The notes under the pieces were generated by a model. That model saw only the letters and a program-made list of their open reading frames with translations, had not been told where the DNA came from and did no database searches. Position numbers and translations under genes: made by a program. DNA of 64,000 nucleotides from the NCBI GenBank assembly GCA_003255065.1, contig QAOA01000967.1, positions 248,001-312,000 of the forward strand. The letters run 5' to 3'. Position 1 is the first letter of the stretch, and every line of letters starts with the position of its first letter. Of this stretch, positions 20,980 to 32,169 are shown piece after piece. The DNA is from Cercis canadensis (taxonomy: Eukaryota > Streptophyta > Magnoliopsida > Fabales > Fabaceae).

Positions 20980-23900
20980 GCATAGGGATGATGAAAATCA
21001 ACCAAGCCGAACTTGGAGATGATGGAATGAAACTGAGGACTGGCAAGATTCTTGGTAAAGACATTAGCAAGTTGTGCTTTGGTAGAAATGTACTGAGGAA
21101 GAACAAAACCTTCCTTAAACTTGTCACGAACCAAATGGCAATCAATCTCAAGGTGCTTAGTCCGCTCATGGAATACATGATTAGCTGTAATATGGAGGGC
21201 ATTCATATTATCACACCAAAGAGGAATTGGGAAATGAGTGCTGATGTGAAAATCTTGCAAGATGTAATTAATCTAGATTAATTCACAGACAATAGTGGCA
21301 AGACTACGATACTCAGCCTCTGCAGAAGATCTACTAACAGTAGATTGCTTCTTAGTCTTCTAAGAGATGAGAGAAGAATCCAAGGAGACACAATAACTAG
21401 TGATAGACCAGTGAGTGTCCTTACAAGCAACCCAATTAGCATCACAATATGTTGTAATGAAGAAATCATTAGCAGAAGAGAAGAACAATCCTCTTGAAGG
21501 GCTCCTTTTTAGATACTTGAGAACATGGATGGCTCCATTGCAATGAGCTTGAGTAGGGGACTGAAGATATTGACTGAGCTGCTGGATAGCATGAGTGATG
21601 TCAGGTCTTGTTAAGTTAAGGTAGAGCAATCTACCAACAAGCCTCTGGAATTTGTCTAGTGTAGGCAAGAAAGTACCAAAGGAAGAAAAATGTTGGCCTT
21701 TGGGCAATGGAGTGGCCACTGGTTTGGCTCCAAGAAGACCAGCATCACGTAGAATATCTAGCACATACTTCCTCTATGTAACATAAGTGTCATTGGAGCC
21801 TCGAGCTATTTTAAGACCTAGGAAATATTTAGCATGTCCCAAGTCTTTAATAGTGAATGTAGTATGAAAAAAATCCTTGACCTGCTGAATGGCATGGTCA
21901 TGTGTGCCTGTAATTAAGACATCATCAACATAAACCAATAAAACCAAGAAAGAATCAGATGTGTGCATGGTGAACAAGCAATGATCATGAGCACTTTGAG
22001 TGAAACCATAATCCTAAAGCTTGGCACAAAATTCAACATTCCATTAGCGAGAAGCCTGTTTTAATCCATAGAGAGAGCGTTTTAACAAGCAAACTTCATG
22101 TGGTTGGGCTTTGGCATAACCCTAAGGAGGATGCATATAAACCTCTTCATTAAGGAACCCATGGAGAAAAGCATTGTTGATGTCTAATTGATGAAGTGGC
22201 CAGTGTTTAGCAATAGCAATGGCCAATAGCATCCCCACTGTAACAAGCTTTGCTACAAGAGAAAAACTGTCCTTATAATGGACACCTTCAATCTGATAGT
22301 AACCTTTGGCAACTAACCTTCCTTGTAACAATCAATGGTCCCATTAGGGAGATACTTCACCTTATAAACCCATTTGCACCCAATGGCTTTCTTTCCGTTA
22401 GGCAAGGAAACTAAGTCCCATGTGTGGTTGGATTCGAAGGCCTGCAGCTCTTTGTTCATGGCCTCAATCTATTTTTCATTCTTGCTTGCATGATAGTAAG
22501 AACTAGGTTCAGGAACAGCAAACACATTTGCAAGAAAAGACATGTAAGTGTTGGTAAAAAAGGGAGACTGATGATAGGGAAATGTGGCTAGTGTATAGGG
22601 TGAAGAACCTGCAGAAAATGTGACATGGGAACTAGGAAAAGCAGTAAGTAAATCCGAGGGAAGGAATACATTTGAGACAAAATCAGAGAGCCATGTGGGT
22701 TTAAATTTTTGCCTAGTGTTGTGCCTCAGAGTGGGAGTAGGAACATCATGTAATAAGGGAAGATGTTGCTGCACAGGTGAAAGAGGGAGTGAAGATAAAT
22801 TTTCATCAGAATCATAGAATAACTCAAGTTGGTTAGATTCAGGAGTTGGAAACACAGGAGGTATAACTGGGGAGAGAGAAGTTGGTGTCTCAAGAGGTAG
22901 ATATTGGAATAGGAGAATCAAGAAATGGAAGAGGGAGAGTGACAATACTGTTTTCATGTGGTATAGTTGCAAAAGGAAAGATATTCTCATGAAAAATGAC
23001 ATCTTTAGAGGTATATAGCTGATGGGAATGTAAGTCATAAACCCTATAGGCTTTCTGCCCAGTGATAAAACCTAGAAAAATACATTTATATGCATGAGGT
23101 TCAAATTTTTCTTTGTGATGGTGAGTGTTACTGGCATAACATAAGCAACCAAAAACCTTGAGCATATTATAATCTAGTTTTTTGTTGTTTAAAAGCTCAT
23201 AGGGAGCTTGCCAATTCAGAATACCAGTTGGTAATCTATTAATTATATATGCAGCCATCAGAAGTGAGTGACCCCAAAACTTGATAGGCATATTAGCTTG
23301 AAACATAAGGGCTCTAACTATTTGTAGGATATGTTTGTGCTTGCGTTCAACAATCTCATTCTATTGGGGAGTATACACACAGCTTTTGTGATGTATAATT
23401 CCTAACTCAAACAAGGATTGACAAGTAGTGTTGGTAAATTTAGTTCCATTATCTGTCCTAATGCACTTAACTGGTTTTCCAAACTGAGTTTTTACCATGT
23501 TGAAGAAAAACTTCAAAGTCTGTAGAGTTTCATGTTTATGCCGAGGTAAGAAAACCCAAGTGGCTCTGTTGTGATCATCAACCACAATCAGCATGTAATG
23601 AGCTCCTGTTAGAGAAGCTCTACTGTAAGGTCCCCACAAATCTATATGCAAGAGGGCAAAAATAGAATATGATCAAGTGTTACTAAGTGGAAAAGACAAG
23701 CAATGTTGTTTGGATTTGTGACAGATGTCATATGGTGAAAATTCTGTGGGATTAATATTCTGTAAAAAAGAAATATGTTGTAGAGTTTTTATAGAGGCAT
23801 GTCCAAGTCTATTGTGCCATAAAGTGTCAAAAATATTATTTGAAGTAGTAGCTATATCAGCAGTACAATGAATATAAGTTGAGTTGCAAACATAATTACA

Positions 23901-25510
23901 AGGAGATCTAACTTGATCAAATTGAGGTTTACAAGGAATAGAAGAAACATAAGCATGAAAATATGTTTTGTCTAAAATGTATAAATTTCCAATCACTTTG
24001 CCCACTGCTAGAATAGCTTCAATCTGTGGGTCCTGCAGCATACATTTATCAAGGAGAAAAATGAATTGGATTTGAGCTATTTTGGCAAGTTTTCTTACTA
24101 AGAGAAGGTTAAATTTGAAGCTAGGAACGTAAAGTGCATCATTTAATGTGAATGTGGGGCTAAGATGCACATTACCTACTTGGTTCACAAGCTTGATAGA
24201 ACCATTAAGTAAGAAAAATGAAGTTAAATGTGTTACTAGTATGATTAAGTGAGGTTAATGCACAAGTGATTAAATGCTCCTGTGTCCACTATCCATGTTC
24301 CAAGGTCTATGCTATCAATAGAATGTGAAGCAGAATGAAAAAGTGAATGAGAAGTGTTACCTGCAAAGTCTTTAAGGTGTGCAAAGTTAATGTGATTCCT
24401 TTCAAAACCACCCTGGCCTTTTATCAATTTTGATTGCTCTTATTAAATCATTTTTGTCAAGGTAGTTCTCTGATCATTTTTTTTACCAGCAGCAGCTGCA
24501 TGATCCATGTTAACATCCAATGGGTTATCAGCAAAGTTAGACACATGCTTTCCACCAAAGGACTGGTTTCATTGTTCCTTAAGCTCTTTGTACCATTCTG
24601 GATATCCATGTAATTTGAAGCAAGTATGTTTAGTATGTCCTCCCATGTTGCAGTGAGTACACTTTTCATTCCTTTTGTCATTGTAATTTTGCTTCTTGTG
24701 ATTTCCTTGGTTTGGTTTTCCACCACCAGATCCCCTTCCCATAGGTGTTTTCACAAACATTACTGAGTTCTCAACTTTTCCAACCAAGTTTAGATGAACC
24801 TCTCTTTATTTCTCTATTCACAAGATCATTGAATAGGCTTTGTTGACAAAAGGCAGGGGATCCATTACCAAAATTTGGTTTCAAACATGATCAAGATCAT
24901 CATTGAGTCCCATTAAAAATTGCAGAAACTTGCTTGAATGAGCAAGATCAGCAACCTTCTTGGTAACACCATAGGTACAATGTTTGCAAGTGCACTGAGG
25001 GATTGGCTGTACACAAATCAACTCATCCCAAAGTTTCTTTAGTTTTGTGAAATACTTCACCATTGACTGATTTCTTTGAGAAATAGTGCTAATTTCTCTC
25101 TGAATTTGATAAATCTATGGTCCATTCGATTCACCAAACCTTTCTTCTAATTCCAATCAAAGCTCTCTTGCAGTTGATTCATAGAGAAATGCCTTAACTA
25201 TTTCCTTAGAAATAGAGTTTAGGATCCATGATCTGATCATGCAATCCACCCGAAGCCACTGATCATATTTAGCAATGTCTTCTTCAGGCATCACACATCT
25301 TCCATCGATGAATCCAAGCTTCACCTTTGCTCCTAGAGCAATTTTAATTGATCTATTCCAAGACAGATAGTTGTTACCTGTCAGAGATGTAGTCACGAGT
25401 TGCATTCTTGGATGATCCGAGCTCGCCAAGGCCATAGGATCTTCATTGAAATTGCTCGTCAATTCTTTATGCAATGTTGCAGTCGCAGTTGCAGAATCCA
25501 TATTCAACAA
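20952..25510 (-). pseudogene. Copia gag-pol polyprotein, broken by many stops
   Basis: Reading the minus strand from 25510, the gag N-terminal domain (NYLSWNRSIKIALGAK) comes first. It is followed by a zinc knuckle CTHCNMGGHTKHTC at about 24680, an aspartic protease motif WIVDTGA near 24290 and a pre-integrase block WHNRLGHAS near 23800. The integrase core follows (HIDLWGPY ... IRTDNGTKF, 23651-23361). Reverse transcriptase then has [11 protein letters not shown] near 22160 and the catalytic YVDDVLITGT near 21930, and RNase H runs to about 20952. At least ten frame breaks or stops divide it, so it cannot act by itself. It is an ordinary plant retrotransposon polyprotein, not a cellular gene. 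Confidence 0.85.
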
Positions 25511-25589
25511 GATTGATACAGAGTGCTTCTCCTTAATCCTTTCTCAGAGAATCAACAAGAAGAGTATACAAGCAAATCTGTATTGATTT

Positions 25590-25601
25590 GCTCTAATACC
25601 A
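25590..25601 (-). other. Retrotransposon primer-binding site
   Basis: The minus strand reads TGGTATTAGAGC directly inside the 5' LTR. The standard plant copia site, complementary to the 3' end of initiator tRNA-Met, is TGGTATCAGAGC, so there is one mismatch. Confidence 0.75.
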
Positions 25602-25858
25602 TGAAAAATCTTGAGAAAAGTAAACCATAAGAGAAAGAAAAGAATACCAGAGAAGGTTGTGGAAGCTTTTCTCTATTTTCACTTGTACAAAATGATCCAA
25701 TACACATGATCTCCTATATATACAGTAACTGAGTAATACAAAGAATGCCACGTAAGCAACAGCTAATCTAACTAACTAATAACAGATTGACTAACTACAA
25801 TAAAAGAACTAACTATAATTAGTAACTTAACTAATCACTCTGGTATAAGAAACTTGGA
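25602..25858 (-). repeat. Copia 5' LTR
   Basis: This is the partner of the repeat at 20722-20979. The AT-rich block TATATATACAG near 25715 is a possible promoter TATA on the minus strand. Confidence 0.8.
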
Positions 25859-26212
25859 TAGAAAGTAAATAATTCTCTACAAAATCCTTTTTCTTTCATT
25901 GAGAAATTATTTGGTCCACTATCGGTGGACTTCAGTTTACGTACCAAATTGCAACATATGGCAATTTCGATTAACCTATGCTTCACACCGTTCCTCTCCT
26001 CTTCTCTTACCGTTTTGGTTATTAACTGAAAAAAAAAATAAAAAGAAAAAAATTTCTTTCTTCTCAGCTTTTATCCAAAGAACACATAGACCACCTATTT
26101 GTGTCATAGTGCAATAATTCATACTCTACTCTAGTTTCCAGACTCTCTACCGGAGAGAAAAACAAAAAGACCAAAGAAACAAATATTTCTCTCTTGTTCA
26201 CTCACAGAGAAC

Positions 26213-26487
26213 ATGAAGTGCAACATCTGTTGCACCCTTCCCTTCCCTATCTCACTCTCCTCAACACCACATTTCCTATCTCCGCCACCAAGTCCCCATT
26301 TGCCGCCACCTCCACCTCTGCTCTTCGCTCCTCCGTTGCCAAAGCTCTTCTACATTACGAGGCTTCATCCAATGCCATCGAGCTCTCCTCCATTGCAACT
26401 ACTCTGCTTCAAAGCCCAAATACTAATTTCCTCATTTTCAGACTCACCCACAATGTTGGCGATTTTCATGGTGGTGGTGCTTGCTAG
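26213..26487 (+). pseudogene. DUF579 (IRX15/GXM-like) fragment, copy 2
   Basis: The equivalent of 7861-8120. In the frame starting at 26194 it encodes SSVAKALLHYEASSN, then SSIATTLLQ and FLIFRLTHN, ending at a TAG near 26487. The DUF579-like FGLTH is FRLTH here. Copies 1 and 2 differ at several residues with no sign of protein conservation. It is only an N-terminal piece, so no enzyme could be made. The family call is tentative. Confidence 0.42.
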
Positions 26488-26572
26488 ACAGAGCTTGCAA
26501 TCTTCATCTAAGACAAGCAAGAGTTTGTTCTTTTGGAAAAAAGGTCGAGAAGAAAGAAAAGTATTTTTTTTA

Positions 26573-27046
26573 GGGTTTGTTTGGGAGTTAGAATTAAAAG
26601 GAAATGAGAGGAAAGGAAATGAATAAATATGTCAATCCCCTTATTTAGGAGTTCAAGATTTAAAAATGAAAGAAAATCAAGGGGTAACCTTAAACCCCAC
26701 ATTCCTTTTTTGTCTTCACTTTTGTGTTCTTCCAATTTAGGAGGTTTGGAAAGAAAATAGGAGTAGTTTACTATTATACCTCTATTTAAATTTTCAAATT
26801 CTTTTTCAAATACTATTTAGATAACATTATTAAATCTTATATTAAATATATTTACTTTATAAATAAAAGATAAATTTGTAAAATTATTAAAAAGAAATTT
26901 CTTTTTTTTTTCTCTTCTTTCTTTTTGCTCATTTTAATCATCTAAATAAAGAAAAGAAAAATCTCTCACATTCACTCCCTTTTATTTTCCTATCTTTCAT
27001 TTTATATCATTCTCCTTCTTTTCCCTTTTAACTCTCAAACAAACTC
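26573..27046. mobile_element. PIF/Harbinger (Tourist-like) MITE
   Basis: The inverted termini are GGGTTTGTTTGGGAGTTA at the left and, on the opposite strand at the right, GAGTTTGTTTGAGAGTTA. Both flanks are TTA (26570-26572 and 27047-27049), and copy 1 has an uninterrupted TTTTAGTTACG at the corresponding place (about 8203). A 3-bp TTA target duplication and G-G/A-G-TTTGTTTGG termini fit the PIF/Harbinger superfamily. It is 474 bp long, AT-rich and non-coding. Confidence 0.82.
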
Positions 27047-27376
27047 TTAGTTACGAAAAAAAAAAAAAAAGACAAGATGAGAAGAAACGGTGGGAAGCAG
27101 AGGTTAATGAGTAAACTTACATTTTGGTCATCGAAAGATTTGAGATTAGACAAAATCATCCCTGAAAGATACAAAACAACAAATTGGTCCTCCAAAGATG
27201 CGACATCCATAACAAAATGGTCCTCTATTAGTCTGGGTTGTTAACAGGTGACAGAATTATTGATGTGTCATTGTTAAGTGCTTGCATGGCACGTTAGAAA
27301 CTTATATGGCAATTTAGAATGTCATTTGGGCTACTGACGTGGATTAGTAAGAGAAAAAAAAAATTGGGCACACTTT

Positions 27377-27531
27377 ATGGTGCTTGGCCCACCCCAAGTA
27401 TCAGATTTACTCTTATATATTTTCAAACAAATATGTCCTCCTCCAAGAGAGCTGGAATCACCGGAGCTCCGCCCACCCCCAACTTCTCAGCACTGCCTCA
27501 CAAGCGAGCAAAAATTCTCCGTTATCGTCGC
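27377..27531 (+). pseudogene. ERF-like N-terminal fragment, left inverted-end copy
   Basis: From ATG at 27377 the frame reads MVLGPPQVSDLL, IFKQICPPPRELES, and then LTSEQKFSVIVAS, after which similarity to the right copy ends. It is the mirrored duplicate of the beginning of the ERF-like frame at 28504-28863 and lies inside the inverted end. Only about 50 residues are present and the AP2 domain is missing. Confidence 0.5.
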
Positions 27532-27760
27532 CTCACCTAGCAAAATTTTACCATAGAAAATTAAGCTATCTTTGACTTTGGCTTAATTCACTTCACTCTT
27601 GAATAGAGGAAAACCCTAACAAGGGCCACAGCAGTCCCTGTAGAAAAATGTAGATAAAATCTCAATGACAGGTTTGTATGGCAATATTTAAGCAAACTTC
27701 AAAACAACAAGCTTTGGATGTTGCCAGCAAGAACCAAAGTCCAGAAAGAAGCCATCTTAC

Positions 27761-27890
27761 CAAGACCATTAACAGGTGAGACAAGTGTTTGAAAAAAGAC
27801 GACAAAGCTCACAATGACCATAAGCCATTTCACACAGTTGCCCATATAATGGGTAATAGGTGATACCCTCTGCAATATCATATAAGAAAC
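27761..27890 (-). pseudogene. Plastid phosphate translocator (PPT/TPT family) exon captured by Pack-MULE 2
   Basis: On the minus strand this 130-bp exon encodes [20 protein letters not shown] and then a hydrophobic stretch ending [10 protein letters not shown]. It matches the late membrane region of plastid phosphate/triose-phosphate translocators, where the usual sequence has SVGNCVKR and KTPVSPVNSLG. It is bordered by intact splice signals: TTATGCAG before it and GTAAGA after it. The conserved VKR lysine-arginine pair, part of the substrate site in the family, is changed to VKW. Flanking translocator exons were not recognised, so it is a captured gene piece with intron parts. Confidence 0.75.
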
Positions 27891-28503
27891 CTGCATAAGC
27901 CATTCACAGAGAAGCCCTGTTATCATTAAGGAAAACAAAATAGATTATAGATCACAGCCCTGTGGAAGGATCTAGTATGACTTCAGATAAAGTATAGTTA
28001 ATGATCTAGTAAGTCAACAATAATGAGTAGAGACTCCCTCTTCATAGCTTTGCTTTCTTTTTCTTTTCATGACTGACTTATTTTGAAAGGCTTGCCCTTC
28101 TTACCAACTAAATATTGTCCATTCTACTCCATGCAAATATGCATCTTACTTTAAACAACTACTAAACATAAAACCACAAAAGTGACAACATGCGCAAGAA
28201 CAACATTGGAGCCAAGTGAGGAGAAGCCTAGAAAGAGTTACAATTTAACTCATCTACTGTATCATATTTGTTAATTATTTAAAGAACACACAATTCTTGG
28301 GAGAAGCCAAGAAATCTCAGAAAACACTGCAATATGCATAATTTTCTAATTCCCTTAACATAGTCACAAGCACATTGCTGTCATAATGTCAATTTTTTTA
28401 CACAATGAATGCAGCCAATCTCAAACTGAGTTACACACTCTTCATAAGCTGTCAGATCATGTAGCATACAAAATACTCTTTTTAATTGGCAATGACATAG
28501 ATG

Positions 28504-28863
28504 CTAGCACATATAGTATTTCACATCGATTTTACATTCGCAGCAAGTTTTGATATTGGCTGGGGCCGGCACCATCCAGTCTCCATAATCGAAGTTGGTT
28601 CCAATACCTACAGTGGCACACTCAAATGTCTGCAGGAAACAAAATTTGTGCGTAAACTCATAGGTGGAGGAGAAGGTGGTGGAACCACCAACAACATTAG
28701 TGAGTGCGGCAACGATAACGGAGAATTCTTGCTCACTTGTGAGGCGGCACCGAGAAGTTGGGGGTGGGTAGAGCTCTAGTGATTCTAGCTCTCTTGGAGG
28801 AGGACATATCTGTTTGAAAATATATGAGAGTAAAGCTGATACTTGGGGTGCACCAAGCACCAT
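28504..28863 (-). pseudogene. ERF108/ERF109-like transcription factor N-terminal fragment in Pack-MULE 2
   Basis: A 119-residue minus-strand frame starts MVLGAPQVSALLSYIFKQ. It contains RLTSEQEFSVIVAALTNVVG, a block typical of ERF108/109-type AP2/ERF factors, and ends with TCCECKID, which recalls the TCQxCxIxGCLGC block those proteins have before the DNA-binding domain. The AP2 domain itself is absent; the frame stops just before where it would begin. Upstream DNA on this strand is the right inverted end of the element, so any transcript would start in transposon sequence. It could make a short peptide but not a DNA-binding factor. Confidence 0.6.
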
Positions 28864-29141
28864 GAAGTGTGCCCAATTTATTTTATTTTTATTTTTCTTT
28901 TACTAATCCACATCCGCAGTCCACATGACATTTTAAATTGCCACATAAGTCCCTAACATGCCACACAAGTATCTAACAGTGACATGTCAGCAATTCTGTC
29001 ACCTGTTAACAGCCTAGACTTACGGAGGACCATTTTGTTATGGATCTCACATCTTTGGAGGACCAATTTCTTGTTTTGTATCTTTTAGGGACGATTATGT
29101 TTAATCTCGAATCTTTTGAGGACCAAAATGTAGGTTTACTC

Positions 29142-29225
29142 CCTTTTATTTTTCTCTTTTCCTTTTATATCATTCTCCTTTTTTTCCCTTTTAACTCTCA
29201 AACAAACTCTTAGTTACGAAAAAAA
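29142..29225. repeat. Second copy of the MITE 3' end and adjoining flank
   Basis: The sequence after Pack-MULE 2 repeats the last 70-75 bp of the MITE (as at 26974-27046), including AACTCTCAAACAAACTC and the TTAGTTACG junction. It then repeats the flank that already occurs at 27050-27108 (A-run, GAGAAACGG-like, GAAGCAGAGGTT). The left part of the MITE is not repeated. Confidence 0.7.
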
Positions 29226-29318
29226 AAAAAATGAGAGGAAACGGCGTGAAGCAGAGGTTGATTGAGTTTGCCACATGTCACAATTTGGTCCACTGATAGT
29301 GGATCAAATCATTTCTCC

Positions 29319-30631
29319 TATTTCATTTTCATGTTTTTCTCATTTCTTTTATTTATTTTAATTTCTTAATTCTTACTTTTGTTGGGCTGATTGTTATTAC
29401 AACATGGGCTTGTTAATTCGTTATTTATATTCTTTTATTGGACTGATTGTTATTTAAACCCTAGACTCACCCTTTTTTTTCTTTCTTTTTTTCATTTACT
29501 ATTTTGGGTTGATTGGTTTTTGGGCTTTGCTGTCATTTATTTACTCTTTTATGAGCCCATTTTGTTTTCCTTTCTTACTTACTAGCTTGGGTTAATGTGT
29601 TCTTGAGCTTTATTATGTTTATTTGCTTCTCCGTAGGCTTGAAGTGATGCTATTTAGTTTCTTTTGGCTTTTCGATCATTAAATTTCTGTTAACTAGTAT
29701 AAGTCCAACTTGTTTTTTCCTTGTCTTGTTGGACCAAGCCCAAATTGCTTTTTTTATTTTCTTAGCTTTTTGTTCTAGTACTATTTGGATTGGGTCTAGT
29801 ATTAGTGCTAGTCTTTTTTTAGCTTGCTGTGATCAAAGGCTCACTAGTAATATGCACATTATGTGTTGTTTTCTAATTAAGCCCAATTATTATTTTCTTG
29901 AATATGAGCATGTGTTTTTATCACTTTTTGTTTGCCCTATGTGCTATATTATCATGACCTTTTTTTAGATTTACCTTGCAATGAAATAATTTTATTTCCG
30001 ACAACGGAATAAGTTAGCAGATAATCGTGGTGACATGATTATTTCCTAACATTCCTAAGATGAGGGGCAATTTCCTTGTTTTGTCAAAAGCACTGGTGAA
30101 ACTTATGAAATCCTTAATATTACTATTATTTTTATGCATTTACAACTATTATATTGTTAAAAATATTTTAGTTTTATGTTTTTCACTTATTATAATTTTC
30201 TTAAAGAGTTAAACATTATCTATGACAAAATAGATTGGGAGAGAATTGTGAGGACGATCAATATCTTTACCCTATACTCCTAAGACTTTACTATTTATAT
30301 TTTTCCAGAAGTATTGACAATGTCTAATAATTAAAATTAATTCATAAAAATATTTTTATTATAAAGAATGGATAAGAACAAATTTACAAGATCTATAACA
30401 TTTTGAGCTTGTTATAGGTTGTGTATATTGTTCCAAAAATAATGGCATTTTGTCATTCTCTCTTGTCACTGTCATTTTCACTTTTGATGATATGCACGAC
30501 AAAGTAAGACATTTAAAAATACAAATTTTAAAACAATTTTACAAATAAAGGACCGATTTTATTTAACAATGCTAGATGACATAAAATTAAATTGGTAACC
30601 ATTCGCTTGAACTGGCTTCATAAGGTGCGAA
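29319..30631. other. Spacer without recognised gene (copy 2)
   Basis: Homologous to 8337-9675. T-rich, with no coding or RNA gene visible. Confidence 0.6.
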
Positions 30632-31599
30632 CACTACAAGAAAATAGGAAATTTCTGATGGAATATTTTCATGTAACAAAATTCAGTGAGAAAACATCTC
30701 TAGTTCTCATGAAATTTCACTCAAATTTTAACGGTTAGCAGTCGTCCATGAGAAAAATTTGAGAGAATGTCTGTGAGAAAATGCATCACAACCGTTATCA
30801 TTATTGTGTCCAATGTTCTCACCGACTATTTCGGTGAAAAAAAATCAAAATTTCTCACGATGTATTAACTCCGTGAGAAAGTCCATCAGAAATACACATC
30901 GCACCATTTCACTTAAAATTTGAATTTTAGGGATTTAAAATTTTGCATTTTATCTTCCTTGCATAGCCACAACCTCCATCTTCAAACTTTCTCCAAACTC
31001 CCTCTCCTCTATTCTTTCTCTCTTCCCGAACCTTTCTTGAACATTTCCTTTCCCTCTCCTTAGGTTTTGCAGCACAAGACCTCCAAAGCCAGTTTACTAA
31101 ATCAATTTTTGGATTTTTAGCTCATTGAGGTAGGTTCCACTATCCCTCTCTTGTCTTTGAATTGTTATATTTTTTCTGTTGTAATTTTCTGTCTATTTGC
31201 ATACATATTATCTGTTTTAGTTGTTTAGAATGTCTATTAGTTATTTAAGATAGTATAGGAGTTATAGGAGTTATTTTTTATGTAGTTGAATAGTGTAGGT
31301 TGATGGATGAATTTGGGTAGTGAAATTGATAATGAATTTGACATCATTTGTTAATATTAGGTAGGGTTTTTGTTATATGCTTGATGTGGAATAATTTTAG
31401 AATTTTGAATGAATTTTTTGAATGGTGTAGAATTAGTTTTGTAATTTTGCCAATTGTTGTGGTGTTTTTATCTGTATAGTTGTGTAATTTTTAGTTATAG
31501 AATAAAATATCATTTTGTTTTGTGTTCCTCTGTAATTCTGTAGAATTTTGAATTTCTAGCTTATTCAAGTTTTAGGGGAGACTGTCAAATTTTTGTTTT

Positions 31600-32110
31600 A
31601 TGGTTTTGTGGTATGGGGTTTAGGGGATAGGGTTAGGGTTTGAAGTTTGGGGTTTAAGGTTAGGGATTAAGGTTTGAGATTTGAGGTTTAAGTTTAGGGT
31701 TAGGATTTAGGATTTAGAATTTAGGGTTTAAGGATAGATGTAGATGTTAGTGTTTAGGGTTTTGGTTTTAAGGGTTTATTATTTTAGGGTTTAAGGTTAA
31801 GGTTAAGGGTTAGAGTTTAGGGGTTTATGATTTAAGGTTAGGATTTAGGATTTAGAGGTTTAGGGTTTAGAGTTAGGATTTAATGGTAGGGTTTAGGTTT
31901 TAGGGGTTTAGTGATTTAAGATTTGGAGTTTAAGGTTTAAGGTTAGAGTTAGTGTTTAAGGGTTAAGGTTAGGGTTTAGGGGTAGGTTTGAGGTTTATAG
32001 GTTAGGGTTAAGGTTTAGGAGTAGGGTTTAGGTTTTAGGAATTATGATTTGGGGTTTAAGGTTATGGTTAAGGTTTAGAGTTTGGGGATCTTGGGTTAGG
32101 ATTTATGGTT
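31600..32110 (+). repeat. Degenerate telomere-like repeat block inside CACTA copy 2
   Basis: About 500 bp of TTTAGGG variants on the plus strand, the paralogue of 10640-11150, with different unit order and length. It lies between the subterminal zone and the coding remnant, possibly in an intron or leader of the element's gene. Confidence 0.75.
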
Positions 32111-32169
32111 TAGCTAATTTATTGTCTTGTTAACTTATGCTTAATTAATTATTCTTTTGTATGACATAT

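Larger units (their letters stand above)
20722..25858 (-). mobile_element. Ty1/copia LTR retrotransposon, nearly full length, degenerate
   Basis: Two direct repeats of about 257 bp (20722-20979 and 25602-25858) flank a minus-strand interior with domains in copia order: gag, protease, integrase, reverse transcriptase, RNase H. The primer-binding site next to the right (5') LTR reads TGGTATTAGAGC on the minus strand, one base from the initiator-methionine tRNA complement used by most plant copia elements. It inserted in copy 2 just left of Pack-MULE 1; copy 1 lacks it. No clean 5-bp target duplication was found. About 30 bp between the right LTR and the resumed homology (25859-25890) are unexplained. 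The left LTR lacks counterparts of those bases, so the true LTR border could extend there. Confidence 0.88.
27109..29141. mobile_element. Pack-MULE 2 with about 430-bp inverted ends and two captured genes
   Basis: The left end GAGTAAACTTACATTTTGG is mirrored at the right by CCAAAATGTAGGTTTACTC. The match continues with roughly 90 percent identity for about 430 bp (27109-27531 against 28707-29141). Such long inverted ends are typical of Mutator-like elements. No transposase is present. The inner part of each inverted end encodes the start of an ERF-like protein, and between them on the minus strand lies a phosphate-translocator exon. The immediate flanks do not give a 9-bp target duplication, because the right flank is a second copy of the neighbouring MITE's 3' end. 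The element is absent from copy 1. Confidence 0.8.
25901..29318. mobile_element. Pack-MULE 1, copy 2, enlarged by nested insertions
   Basis: The left inverted end starts GAGAAATTATTTGGTCC at 25901 after TTCTTTCATT. The right end finishes GGATCAAATCATTTCTCC at 29318 before TATTTCATT. Both match the ends of the 817-bp element in copy 1. The extra 2.6 kb is a MITE (26573-27046), Pack-MULE 2 (27109-29141) and a repeated piece of MITE 3' end plus flank (29142-29225). Its own cargo is the DUF579-like fragment at 26213-26487. Confidence 0.78.
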
